Below are positions 45,447 to 52,846 of a stretch of 64,000 bases of DNA, in pieces. Numbering within the stretch: position 1 is the stretch's first letter; each line of letters starts with the position of its first letter. The notes below the pieces were generated by a model, which was given only the letters and a program-made list of their open reading frames with translations, was not told where the DNA came from and searched no databases. A program made the translations under genes and the position numbers. The stretch comes from Pseudomonas sp. (GTDB taxonomy: Bacteria; Pseudomonadota; Gammaproteobacteria; Pseudomonadales; Pseudomonadaceae): assembly GCA_016763285.1 (NCBI GenBank), contig JAESUC010000157.1, positions 1 through 64,000 of the forward strand, written 5' to 3'.

Positions 45447-46373
45447 TTAGTAGGGGCAGTTGCCGCGGTACTCGGAGATATCGCGATCTGCCTCATGGTT
45501 CGGCCCGCAGAGGAACTGGCTGTAGCGCGTGTCCTTATCCAGATGCAGCTTCATCCAGGAAACGCCGAAACGGCTCAGCACATCATCATAGATCCCGCCG
45601 CCATTCCCGCAGTAGTGGCTGCCGCCATCGATCTCGACAAACGCCTTGGGCGTGCTGTCGGGAATCTCGTTATAGAACGGCGAGGCATGCTGGTATACCG
45701 GAGCAACCACGTCGGATTCACAGGCGATGATCAGAGCGGGTGTGCGAACGTCGCGGAAGTTGGTGGTATCCCAGGGCGCCAATGGAATGACCGCATCCAG
45801 ACGACCTTCCTCGGCGACCCGCAGGGTGCCGCCGCCGCCCATCGACCAGCCGACCACGCCGAGACGTTCTTCGTCGATCATGCCGTTGATCGGGCTGAAG
45901 CGAGAGCTGTTCTGGTTGAGCAGGTAATCCAGGGCGTTATTGATCTGGCGTGCACGGCTCGGCGGTTGATCAAAGCCGGTATTGGTATCGATGGTCATGA
46001 CCACGAATCCGTGGGAGGCGAGCTTGGGGCCCCACCATTCGATCGAGGATTCTGCCGACACAAAGCCGGGAATGACCACGATTGCAGCCATGGTACCGGT
46101 GGTGCCCGTCGGGTAATGGATGGTGCCACCACCAAAACCGCTGGTGAAGCTCGAAACGCTACGGGTACGCACCGAGAACGGGCCGGTTCTAGCTTCCAGG
46201 AAGGAAACGCTGGGATCCGGACCGCGCTGATAGGGGCTGGGCTGGCCCGGCGCTGGATCTGGATCGGTGGGCGGTGGCGGCGTGGGATTCATGGCCAGGG
46301 CGCTGGCAGAGAACAGCAGCGCGCCGGCTGCCACCAGGGAAAGAGCAGACTGGGTGAGCGTTCTTGTCTTCAT
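45447..46373 (-). CDS. secreted PETase-like polyester hydrolase (type IIa)
   Basis: A 308-residue secreted alpha/beta hydrolase with signal peptide (about 1-27, ending SASALA) and a Pro-rich linker. The catalytic triad is Ser177 (GWSMG), Asp221 (CESDVVAP) and His253 (GGSHYCG). Oxyanion residues are Phe104 and Met178. Trp201 sits in APWDTT. Cys218-Cys255 and Cys289-Cys306 match the two disulfides of IsPETase and PE-H. From memory, the sequence is very close to PE-H of Pseudomonas aestusnigri, which hydrolyses PET and other polyesters. Monocistronic, with three CAAAATG half-sites about 145 bp upstream. Activity on PET is inferred. Confidence 0.95.
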   Translation of the reverse strand: MKTRTLTQSALSLVAAGALLFSASALAMNPTPPPPTDPDPAPGQPSPYQRGPDPSVSFLEARTGPFSVRTRSVSSFTSGFGGGTIHYPTGTTGTMAAIVVIPGFVSAESSIEWWGPKLASHGFVVMTIDTNTGFDQPPSRARQINNALDYLLNQNSSRFSPINGMIDEERLGVVGWSMGGGGTLRVAEEGRLDAVIPLAPWDTTNFRDVRTPALIIACESDVVAPVYQHASPFYNEIPDSTPKAFVEIDGGSHYCGNGGGIYDDVLSRFGVSWMKLHLDKDTRYSQFLCGPNHEADRDISEYRGNCPY

Positions 46374-46515
46374 TGTGACTCCAGGTTTTGCGGATTTGAT
46401 TATTAGAAACGTCCGGTCGGTGGCTCACAGGCGGGGGAGCCTTACCGACGAAACCGTTTTAATACCTGGGGTCCATTTTTAGAATCAGGCAGGGCTCAAA
46501 ATATGAATAAGTTCG

Positions 46516-46540
46516 CAAAATGAACCATTTTGCCAAAATG
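46516..46540 (-). promoter_or_regulatory. candidate operator with three CAAAATG half-sites
   Basis: CAAAATG (46516-46522), CATTTTG (46526-46532) and CAAAATG (46534-46540) alternate in orientation with 3-nt and 1-nt spacers, forming two overlapping palindromes. It lies in the AT-rich gap 46374-46600 upstream of the polyester hydrolase gene. Regulator unknown. Confidence 0.45.
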
Positions 46541-46600
46541 ATATTGAACGATCCTTTTAATAAAGATGTCCGGGGTGTTAGAGATACAGCACGCCAGGAT

Positions 46601-46927
46601 TTATCTGGCGAGCTTCCCCGCTGCCTGCTTGACGGCCGCTGTACTATCCGGCCTGACCAGCCGATCCACTTCCTCGCCGTTGCGCAGGAAGATCAGGGTG
46701 GGCCAGAGTTTTACGCGGAACGATCGGCCCAGCGGTCGGCCGGGACCGTCTTCGATCTTGAGGTGCCGCAGGTTGGGGTGTTCCGCCAGCGCACTGGCGA
46801 TAAGGGGTTGGGCGCCCTGGCAGTGCCCGCACCATTCGGTGCCGAATTCAAGCAGGATGGGTTCCTGGCTTTGATCAATCTCGGCGCGGGACGGTGCGTT
46901 GGCGGTATAACGATTGTTGGCTTTCAC
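46601..46927 (-). CDS. thioredoxin-family protein
   Basis: A 108-residue thioredoxin fold. Active site Cys33-Gly-His-Cys36 (EWCGHCQ) with the cis-Pro loop LWPTLIF. No signal peptide, so cytoplasmic. The CGHC dipeptide suggests a more oxidising potential than classical CGPC thioredoxin. The gene is upstream of the polyester hydrolase gene on the same strand, with a 227-bp gap holding the palindromes. Confidence 0.93.
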   Translation of the reverse strand: MKANNRYTANAPSRAEIDQSQEPILLEFGTEWCGHCQGAQPLIASALAEHPNLRHLKIEDGPGRPLGRSFRVKLWPTLIFLRNGEEVDRLVRPDSTAAVKQAAGKLAR

Positions 46928-47013
46928 GGTATGTCCTCCTGGGAATCCGGGGCCTGGCAGCCCTCATGTTCAGCGTACACACCAAAGCTTGGACAGGAGC
47001 GAGCGCCCCGTGT

Positions 47014-48741
47014 TCACCCCGGCTGATGGGCAGCCGCATCCTCGAAGTTATCGGCCTGGTTCACGCAGGCGCGGTTGCGACCGCTCCGCTTGGCTTCATA
47101 GAGAGCCTGGTCTGCCCGATTGAGGGCCGGTTCCATGGTTTCTGAGCGGGGGGCAATCACCGCGATCCCGATACTGATAGTGCAATGAATATCACCTCCC
47201 GCCGTGGGCGTCCGTGCCGCTTCCACGGCTGCGCGGATACGCTCGGCGCAGCCTTTGGCCTCTTCCATTCCGGTCTCGGGCAACAGCATGACGAACTCCT
47301 CGCCGCCAAAGCGCGCAACCAGATCTCGGCTACGGCTGTGCCTTTTCAGAGCCTGAGCCACGCCGACAATGACCTGGTCACCCACGCCATGGCCGTGTGT
47401 GTCATTCACCTGTTTGAAGTGGTCGATGTCGATGACCATGACGGACACAGGCGTGTCATCCTTCTTTGCCAGCTCCAGGATATAATCCGCTTCGGAGAAG
47501 AAGAAGCGACGGTTATACAGGCGCGTAAGCGGGTCGGTCGCGGCCTGCTTCTTCAGTTCGTCCTGCGAGGCCCGGATGTCTTCGAGAATCTTGATCCGGT
47601 AGGAAATGATGAACGCCAGGGCCAGGGCCTCCAGCATGATCCCTATGCCCACGCCATGACTGCTGACATAGCTGGGTTCGATCAGGCCCTTGTAGAACAG
47701 TACCGCTATGCCATTGAAGACCACGAAAAAGGTATGTCCGACCAGAAAGTACTTCACCAGCGGATTGCCCTTGCGAAACAGCGAGAAACTGACCGAGTAG
47801 GTCACCAGCATCATCACGGCAGCCAGGGTACTGGCCGGCTTCAGCGCCGCCGAGATATCGAACAGCCCCCAGATGAAGAAACCGATCAGCACCGCCAGCA
47901 GCCCCTGCAGAATGCGATGCTCGGTACGGTAGTACCGGGCAGTTTCAAAAATGGCCATCATGAACAGCGTGAGGAAGATCGGCATGCTTATAAGTGAAAT
48001 GTTCAGCTTGAATACGGCCGAGCCGTAGGCGCCGAAGGCGCTGGCAATCAGGCCGTAGGAGAGGGCAATCCAGACCAGGCCTGAAATCAGGTAGAAGGAG
48101 TAGAAAATGTTTTCTTTCTTGCTGGAGGCGAAATAGAGCAGGCCGTTGTAGAACACCAGGGCGAGCATCATCCCGACCATCAGGGCGATATCGGTGTTGA
48201 GCCCGATCAATGCGCGGCGCGACGCCTTTTCATCCAGCACATCCACCGCAAACCATTGATGGGAGAAGGAATGGCTGCGCAGGTACAGCGTCGCACTTTC
48301 ACCCGCAGCGAGGTCCAGTGGATACACCGCAGTACCCCGATACATCAGGTCGCTGTCGTTGGCATGATCCATATCCAGAATTGCACGATGGGCCAGCGTA
48401 CCGTTGCGTTCTTCGTAGATTCCGATTGATTGCAGGTGGTAGGCATGGGGCAGGTGCACAAACAGCGCCTGCTTCTGGCCCGAGGTGTTGTCGAGTGTCA
48501 GCTTGAACCAGGTTACCCGTGCGCTGGTGCCCAGGGTCGTTCGGTTGCCGGTCTCGACGAAGTCGAGTGAGCGGATTTCGGCATGGCTCAGGGACCGCGA
48601 ATGGTCAATGTAATAGCCCATGCGGAAGTCCGTCAGGCTTACATCCTGGCCGTCCAGGGTTACCCGAGGAGCGGCTTGCACGCCGATTACCTGACACAAA
48701 AGGACCAATAAAAGCAGTATTTTCTTGTAGTGTAGATCCAT
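47014..48741 (-). CDS. 7TMR-DISM diguanylate cyclase
   Basis: A 575-residue protein with signal peptide (to about residue 23), a periplasmic 7TMR-DISMED2 domain (about 30-165), seven membrane helices (about 180-385), a coiled linker and a GGDEF domain. The catalytic motif is GGEEF with an inhibitory I-site RSRD five residues before it, so it should make cyclic-di-GMP with product feedback. The external domain probably binds a carbohydrate-like ligand. It stands alone. Confidence 0.95.
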   Translation of the reverse strand: MDLHYKKILLLLVLLCQVIGVQAAPRVTLDGQDVSLTDFRMGYYIDHSRSLSHAEIRSLDFVETGNRTTLGTSARVTWFKLTLDNTSGQKQALFVHLPHAYHLQSIGIYEERNGTLAHRAILDMDHANDSDLMYRGTAVYPLDLAAGESATLYLRSHSFSHQWFAVDVLDEKASRRALIGLNTDIALMVGMMLALVFYNGLLYFASSKKENIFYSFYLISGLVWIALSYGLIASAFGAYGSAVFKLNISLISMPIFLTLFMMAIFETARYYRTEHRILQGLLAVLIGFFIWGLFDISAALKPASTLAAVMMLVTYSVSFSLFRKGNPLVKYFLVGHTFFVVFNGIAVLFYKGLIEPSYVSSHGVGIGIMLEALALAFIISYRIKILEDIRASQDELKKQAATDPLTRLYNRRFFFSEADYILELAKKDDTPVSVMVIDIDHFKQVNDTHGHGVGDQVIVGVAQALKRHSRSRDLVARFGGEEFVMLLPETGMEEAKGCAERIRAAVEAARTPTAGGDIHCTISIGIAVIAPRSETMEPALNRADQALYEAKRSGRNRACVNQADNFEDAAAHQPG

Positions 48742-49009
48742 CTACCTGCAGCTCTGATGGCGAATGCCCACTATGGTATCGAAGAAGCCGGAAGAGACCA
48801 AGCGACAAACCCTTGGCCGAAGGTCCCCTGTACGCGCCGCCTCAGATCTGCAGGTGGCACCGCAGACCAGTCAGTCAGAGCCAACAGCAGCACAGCGAGA
48901 CTCGGCCTGGTCGACGGTGAGCACAGAAGCATGGCTAATGGGTCGCCACACAGGCTGGGCGCCGGCGCCAGACAGGGGCGAACGCGCGCCCCTGATCAAC
49001 GGGTGCAGC
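48742..49009. other. intergenic region without recognised gene
   Basis: The 268 bp between the cyclase and the hemerythrin gene hold no convincing ORF. An inverted repeat CAGGGGCG / CGCCCCTG at about 48973-48994 lies just after the hemerythrin gene stop (minus strand) and may help terminate it. Confidence 0.4.
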
Positions 49010-49465
49010 TCAGCCCTGCGCCTTGAGTCGCTTCTGCTTGACCGCCATTCGCTCGCCGAGATCGTTCAGCTGCTCCTTTGACAACAGTTCGGCGGCGTCC
49101 TTGAACATCTCGGTCTCTTCTTCCTCGATATGGTGTTCCAGCAACTCCTTGAGCACCTTGACGCGACCGGAGAACTCGAGCGAGTCGGGCTTGGTCTTGA
49201 GCAGATCGGGCAGAACCAGTTTCTCCACGGCCCGGTGTTCCTCTACGGCTTCGTGGAACATTTTGGATTCATCCTTGCCGCCGGCCTGCTTGTAAGCGGG
49301 ATAGAAGTCCTCTTCCTCAAGGGTGGTATGCACCTTCAGTTCCGCTTCGATCTTCGCCAGCAGGTCGGTACGCGTCTTGACCGCACGTTCGGTGGTATCG
49401 GTGATTTCGTCGAGCATCTTCAGTACTTTCTGATGGTCGTCCTTGAGCAGTTCGATAGCGTTCAT
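49010..49465 (-). CDS. hemerythrin HHE domain protein
   Basis: A 151-residue four-helix protein. Metal-ligand candidates follow the hemerythrin pattern: His11 (DDHQKV), His and Glu in VHTTLEEEDFYP, His in FHEAVEEHRAVE and HHIEEEETEMF. A di-iron site binding O2 or NO is predicted. Many bacterial HHE proteins act in NO or oxygen sensing or iron handling. Monocistronic. Confidence 0.9.
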   Translation of the reverse strand: MNAIELLKDDHQKVLKMLDEITDTTERAVKTRTDLLAKIEAELKVHTTLEEEDFYPAYKQAGGKDESKMFHEAVEEHRAVEKLVLPDLLKTKPDSLEFSGRVKVLKELLEHHIEEEETEMFKDAAELLSKEQLNDLGERMAVKQKRLKAQG

Positions 49466-49668
49466 CGGTATTCCTCACAGGTCATTTCTTTCACGGACAG
49501 GGGGGCTTTTTTGCTAAAGCCTCATATACACGGTCCTCCTCCATGGGTGCATGAGAGGGCTGTGTTCAAGAAATAGAACGGGGGAACGGCCATTAGTTCA
49601 GTCTGTCGAGGAGGCAGTGTGGTCGCAGGCAGGCACCGAGTGACGTCGATGAGGCGTTTACAATTCCT

Positions 49669-49722
49669 GTATCAAAAATACACATAAGTATTTTTTGCTT
49701 ATTTGCGTATCAGGTTTGATAC
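49669..49722. promoter_or_regulatory. palindrome cluster upstream of hydrolase gene
   Basis: In the 317-bp gap 49466-49782, AAAAATAC (49674-49681) and GTATTTTT (49688-49695) form an 8-bp inverted repeat with a 6-nt spacer. GTATCA (49707-49712) and TGATAC (49717-49722) form a second, and a further GTATCA copy starts at 49669. The region is AT-rich and probably holds the promoter and operator of the plus-strand hydrolase. Nothing else is seen in the gap. Confidence 0.45.
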
Positions 49723-49782
49723 TCCGATTTGTTGGATATGATTTTCTAGTGCTAATGGGGATGTGCGCTGAAGGGGGGCTTT

Positions 49783-50538
49783 ATGAGTCGATTCAGGTCG
49801 TTCGATGGTGTCGAAATCTACTATCAGACATGGGGGCGCAAGTCGGCAAAACCGCCCGTTGTGCTGCACCACGGCTATGTGGCCAATTCAAGCGCCAACT
49901 GGATTCTGCCTGGCATGGTGCGTCGATTGACCCGGGCCGGTCGGCACGTGATCACCTATGACGCCCGTGGTCATGGTCGCTCCGCCAAGCCGCTCGGTCA
50001 GGCGGCCTACGGCGAATCACGCATGGCCAGTGACTTCTCCGCGTTGCTCGACGAGCTGCGGCTGGAGCAGGTTGATCTGGTGGGCTATTCGATGGGGGCG
50101 ACCGTCGCCCTCCTGGCTGCTACCCAGGAGCCCCGGATCCGGCGCCTGGTGGCCGGAGGAGTAGGCGGCGATGTACTGCACCTCGACAGTCCACACCGTG
50201 CCGATGGCAGGAAGGCGCTGGCCAACGCCATGCTCGCCAGCCGCTGGAGTATCCACAATCCGACTCTCGCCGGATTTCGTTTCCTTGCCGAGATGGTGCT
50301 GGCTGACCGCAAGGCCATGGCTGCCCAGGCACTCGCCTTTCATGCCCAGCGGATCCCACTTGAACAGATCAGCGCACCGACGCTGATCATTGCCGGCGAT
50401 CGGGACACATTTGCCAAGCAGCCCGGCAAGCTGCAAAAGGCGATAAGCGGCGCGGAACTTAAGGTTGTCTCCGGCGATCACACCACAGTACTGATCAAGC
50501 CGAGTTTCCAGAGCGCGATCGTGGATTTTATTACCTAG
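49783..50538 (+). CDS. alpha/beta-fold hydrolase
   Basis: A 251-residue hydrolase with oxyanion region VVLHHGYVANS, nucleophile elbow GYSMGA (Ser103), acid in AGDRDTFAKQ and histidine in SGDHTTVL. The fold resembles haloperoxidase/esterase family proteins; no signal peptide is present. The start GGGGGGC-ATG has a purine-rich leader. Substrate unknown. It may be controlled by the palindromes upstream. Confidence 0.9.
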   Translation: MSRFRSFDGVEIYYQTWGRKSAKPPVVLHHGYVANSSANWILPGMVRRLTRAGRHVITYDARGHGRSAKPLGQAAYGESRMASDFSALLDELRLEQVDLVGYSMGATVALLAATQEPRIRRLVAGGVGGDVLHLDSPHRADGRKALANAMLASRWSIHNPTLAGFRFLAEMVLADRKAMAAQALAFHAQRIPLEQISAPTLIIAGDRDTFAKQPGKLQKAISGAELKVVSGDHTTVLIKPSFQSAIVDFIT

Positions 50539-50634
50539 GCGAAATCGGCCTGCTCAGTGCCATGCACCGCACGCGGCATGTCCGCGCGCGGTGCCGTGTG
50601 CCCATCTGCCCAGGGATTTTTCCGAGGATTCATA

Positions 50635-52287
50635 TTGACCGAGAGTTACGACCTGTCCATGGTCTTCGTTTCCTTCAGCATGGTGATTTTCGCCGTGTAC
50701 GCAGCCTCGGGCCTGTCGGGTCGGGTCGCGCCAGCCAGGCGCCGCGCCATGCCCCTGTGGATCGCCGGCGGAGCGATCCTGGCCGGCGTCCTGGTACTGG
50801 CGCTTGATATCGTAGGCATGCAGCTGATGCTTTCAGGCACACCACTGGTCTACGACCTGTCGCTGGCCCTTTGGGTTCTGGCGTTGGCCATACTCGGCAC
50901 GGCTATATTGAGCGCCGCGCTGGATCCCCATGCCAGAAGGACGCCGGCGGGTCAGCCCAGCGTTGCGCTGCCCCGGTCCAACCGCGAGCTGACCCATCTG
51001 GCATTGCACGACACCCTGACGCAACTGCCCAACCGGATGTTGCTGGAAGACCGGGTCGAGCAAAGCATTGGGCAAGCCCGGCGCAATGGGGACATGTTCA
51101 CGCTGATGTTTCTGGATCTTGATGGCTTCAAGAAGATCAATGATGCCTTTGGTCACCCGGTCGGCGACGAGCTGCTCAATCAGGTCGGTCAGCGCCTGAC
51201 CGAGCGTCTGCGCGCCACGGATACGGTGGCGCGGGTAGGGGGTGACGAATTTGTCGTGCTGGCGCAGGCCGATGGTGTGGACGATGCCACGCGCATTGCC
51301 GAGCTGATTGTCGAACTGATAAGAGAGCCTTTCCATGTCAGTGAGCATGAGTTGCGGCTATCGACGAGCCTGGGAATCGCCATGTATCCCGCCGACGGTG
51401 ATGATCAGCAGGCGCTGCTGACCAACGCCGATGCGGCCATGTATCACGCCAAGTTCAATGGCAAAAATGCGTTCACCTTCTTCGATCCTTCCATGAACGC
51501 CGAGGCCCAGGACCAGCGTCACCTGTTGCAGGAACTGCGTCGGGCGCTGCAGGAGGAGCAGTTCGAGCTCTACTACCAGCCCAAGTTCGCCGGCAGCGGC
51601 GGGCAGGTGGTGGGCGCCGAAGCTCTTCTACGCTGGCATCATCCCACCCAAGGGCTGCAGGCACCCAGTGCGTTCATGGCCCTGGCAGAGCAGTCGGGTC
51701 TGATAGTCGAGATAGACCGATGGGTTCTGTCCCAGGCCTGCAGGCAGATGGGGATGTGGCGAGAAGAGGGCCACACCCAATGGTGCATCGCGGTAAATGT
51801 GTCCGCCCTGCAGCTGTCGCAGCCAGGCTTTGTCGACAGCGTGCGCGGGGTGCTGGAGCACAACGCAATGCCGGCCGGCAATCTGATCATCGAAATTACC
51901 GAAACCATGGCCATGAGCGACATTACGGTGAGCAGCAAGGTGCTGCACGGACTGGCCGAGCTGGGTGTGGAGGTGTCGCTTGATAATTTCGGGTCGCGTC
52001 AGACCAGTCTGCTGAATCTGAAGGATCTGCCCATCAGGGAATTGAAGACCGCCCGCGGATTTGTCAATGATCTGGACGACGGTGTACGCAACACGGCGAT
52101 CATCTCGGCGATCGTCCAGTTTGGCCAGGCACTGGGCCTGCGCATTGTGGCCGAGGGTATCGAGACACCGGAGCAGCGCTCACTTCTGGCCGGCATGAAC
52201 TGCGACGTCATGCAGGGTTACCTGCTGGGGCATCCGCTACCGGCCAAGGACTTCGTCGGTACGCTTGCCAGTCGGGAGTTCGTCTGA
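50635..52287 (+). CDS. GGDEF-EAL protein with truncated MHYT-like membrane domain
   Basis: A 550-residue protein (TTG start at 50635, CGAGGATT upstream; longer in-frame start possible). Three helices resemble a partial MHYT domain. The GGDEF domain keeps GGDEF (VARVGGDEFVVL). In the EAL domain EALLRW, NVS, EITET, AEGIET and CDVMQGY are kept, but the DDFGTG motif reads DNFGSRQ and KIDRSF reads KTARGF. Loss of these metal-binding residues suggests weak or no phosphodiesterase activity. The net effect on cyclic-di-GMP is uncertain. Confidence 0.9.
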   Translation: MTESYDLSMVFVSFSMVIFAVYAASGLSGRVAPARRRAMPLWIAGGAILAGVLVLALDIVGMQLMLSGTPLVYDLSLALWVLALAILGTAILSAALDPHARRTPAGQPSVALPRSNRELTHLALHDTLTQLPNRMLLEDRVEQSIGQARRNGDMFTLMFLDLDGFKKINDAFGHPVGDELLNQVGQRLTERLRATDTVARVGGDEFVVLAQADGVDDATRIAELIVELIREPFHVSEHELRLSTSLGIAMYPADGDDQQALLTNADAAMYHAKFNGKNAFTFFDPSMNAEAQDQRHLLQELRRALQEEQFELYYQPKFAGSGGQVVGAEALLRWHHPTQGLQAPSAFMALAEQSGLIVEIDRWVLSQACRQMGMWREEGHTQWCIAVNVSALQLSQPGFVDSVRGVLEHNAMPAGNLIIEITETMAMSDITVSSKVLHGLAELGVEVSLDNFGSRQTSLLNLKDLPIRELKTARGFVNDLDDGVRNTAIISAIVQFGQALGLRIVAEGIETPEQRSLLAGMNCDVMQGYLLGHPLPAKDFVGTLASREFV

Positions 52288-52342
52288 TGTAAGGTTGTCG
52301 GCCGGACACCGATCAGAACTGAACAAACCAAGGAGGAGAAAC

Positions 52343-52753
52343 ATGTACACAGGCAGTTGCCTTTGTGGCGGGGTGGCATTCGAGATCGACGGTGAGCTGG
52401 AACCCATTCAGGTCTGCCACTGCGGCCAATGCCGCAAGGCACAGGGTGCGCCTTTTGCCACCAATATTCCGGTGGCAGCCGCCGCCTTCCGTCTTCTCAG
52501 GGGAGCCGACCTGCTCAGTTCCTTTGCCGCTTCTCCAGGCAAGCAGCGGGTGTTTTGCGGCGTGTGCGGTTCTCCCCTGTTCAGTCGAAGGGAGAACCTG
52601 CCTGATGTCCTGCGTGTTCGGGCCGGCAGCCTGGACGGTGAGCTGGCGACCCGACCGGTTGCGCATTTCTACTATGCCTCCAGGGCCAACTGGTTCGAAT
52701 GCAACGACAATCTGCCCAAGTGTGCAGAAGCCTATGTGGCCAAGGTGACCTGA
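52343..52753 (+). CDS. GFA-family (glutathione-dependent formaldehyde-activating-like) protein
   Basis: A 136-residue zinc-binding protein. Cysteine pattern CLCGG, CHCGQCRK and CGVCGSPLF is the GFA family signature. The start MYTGSCLCGG follows AAGGAGGAG. True substrate of most GFA proteins is unknown. Confidence 0.9.
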   Translation: MYTGSCLCGGVAFEIDGELEPIQVCHCGQCRKAQGAPFATNIPVAAAAFRLLRGADLLSSFAASPGKQRVFCGVCGSPLFSRRENLPDVLRVRAGSLDGELATRPVAHFYYASRANWFECNDNLPKCAEAYVAKVT

Positions 52754-52796
52754 AGCAGACTGTCAAACACGGCAAAACCTGCAGCAAAAACACTGG

Positions 52797-52816
52797 AAAA
52801 CCCCGGCGCGCCGGGG
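52797..52816 (-). terminator. Rho-independent terminator of the 5'-nucleotidase gene
   Basis: CCCCGGCG / CGCCGGGG is a perfect 8-bp stem followed by TTTT on the minus strand. It lies 30 bp beyond the nucleotidase stop. Confidence 0.7.
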
Positions 52817-52846
52817 TCAGGTCGGTAACAGCGGGAGTCTCGGAGT

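Noticed and set aside
48519..48920. 133-codon plus-strand ORF covering the gap before the hemerythrin gene
   Set aside because: It begins inside the cyclase gene on the opposite strand, is Arg/Pro/Ser-rich and has no ribosome binding site.
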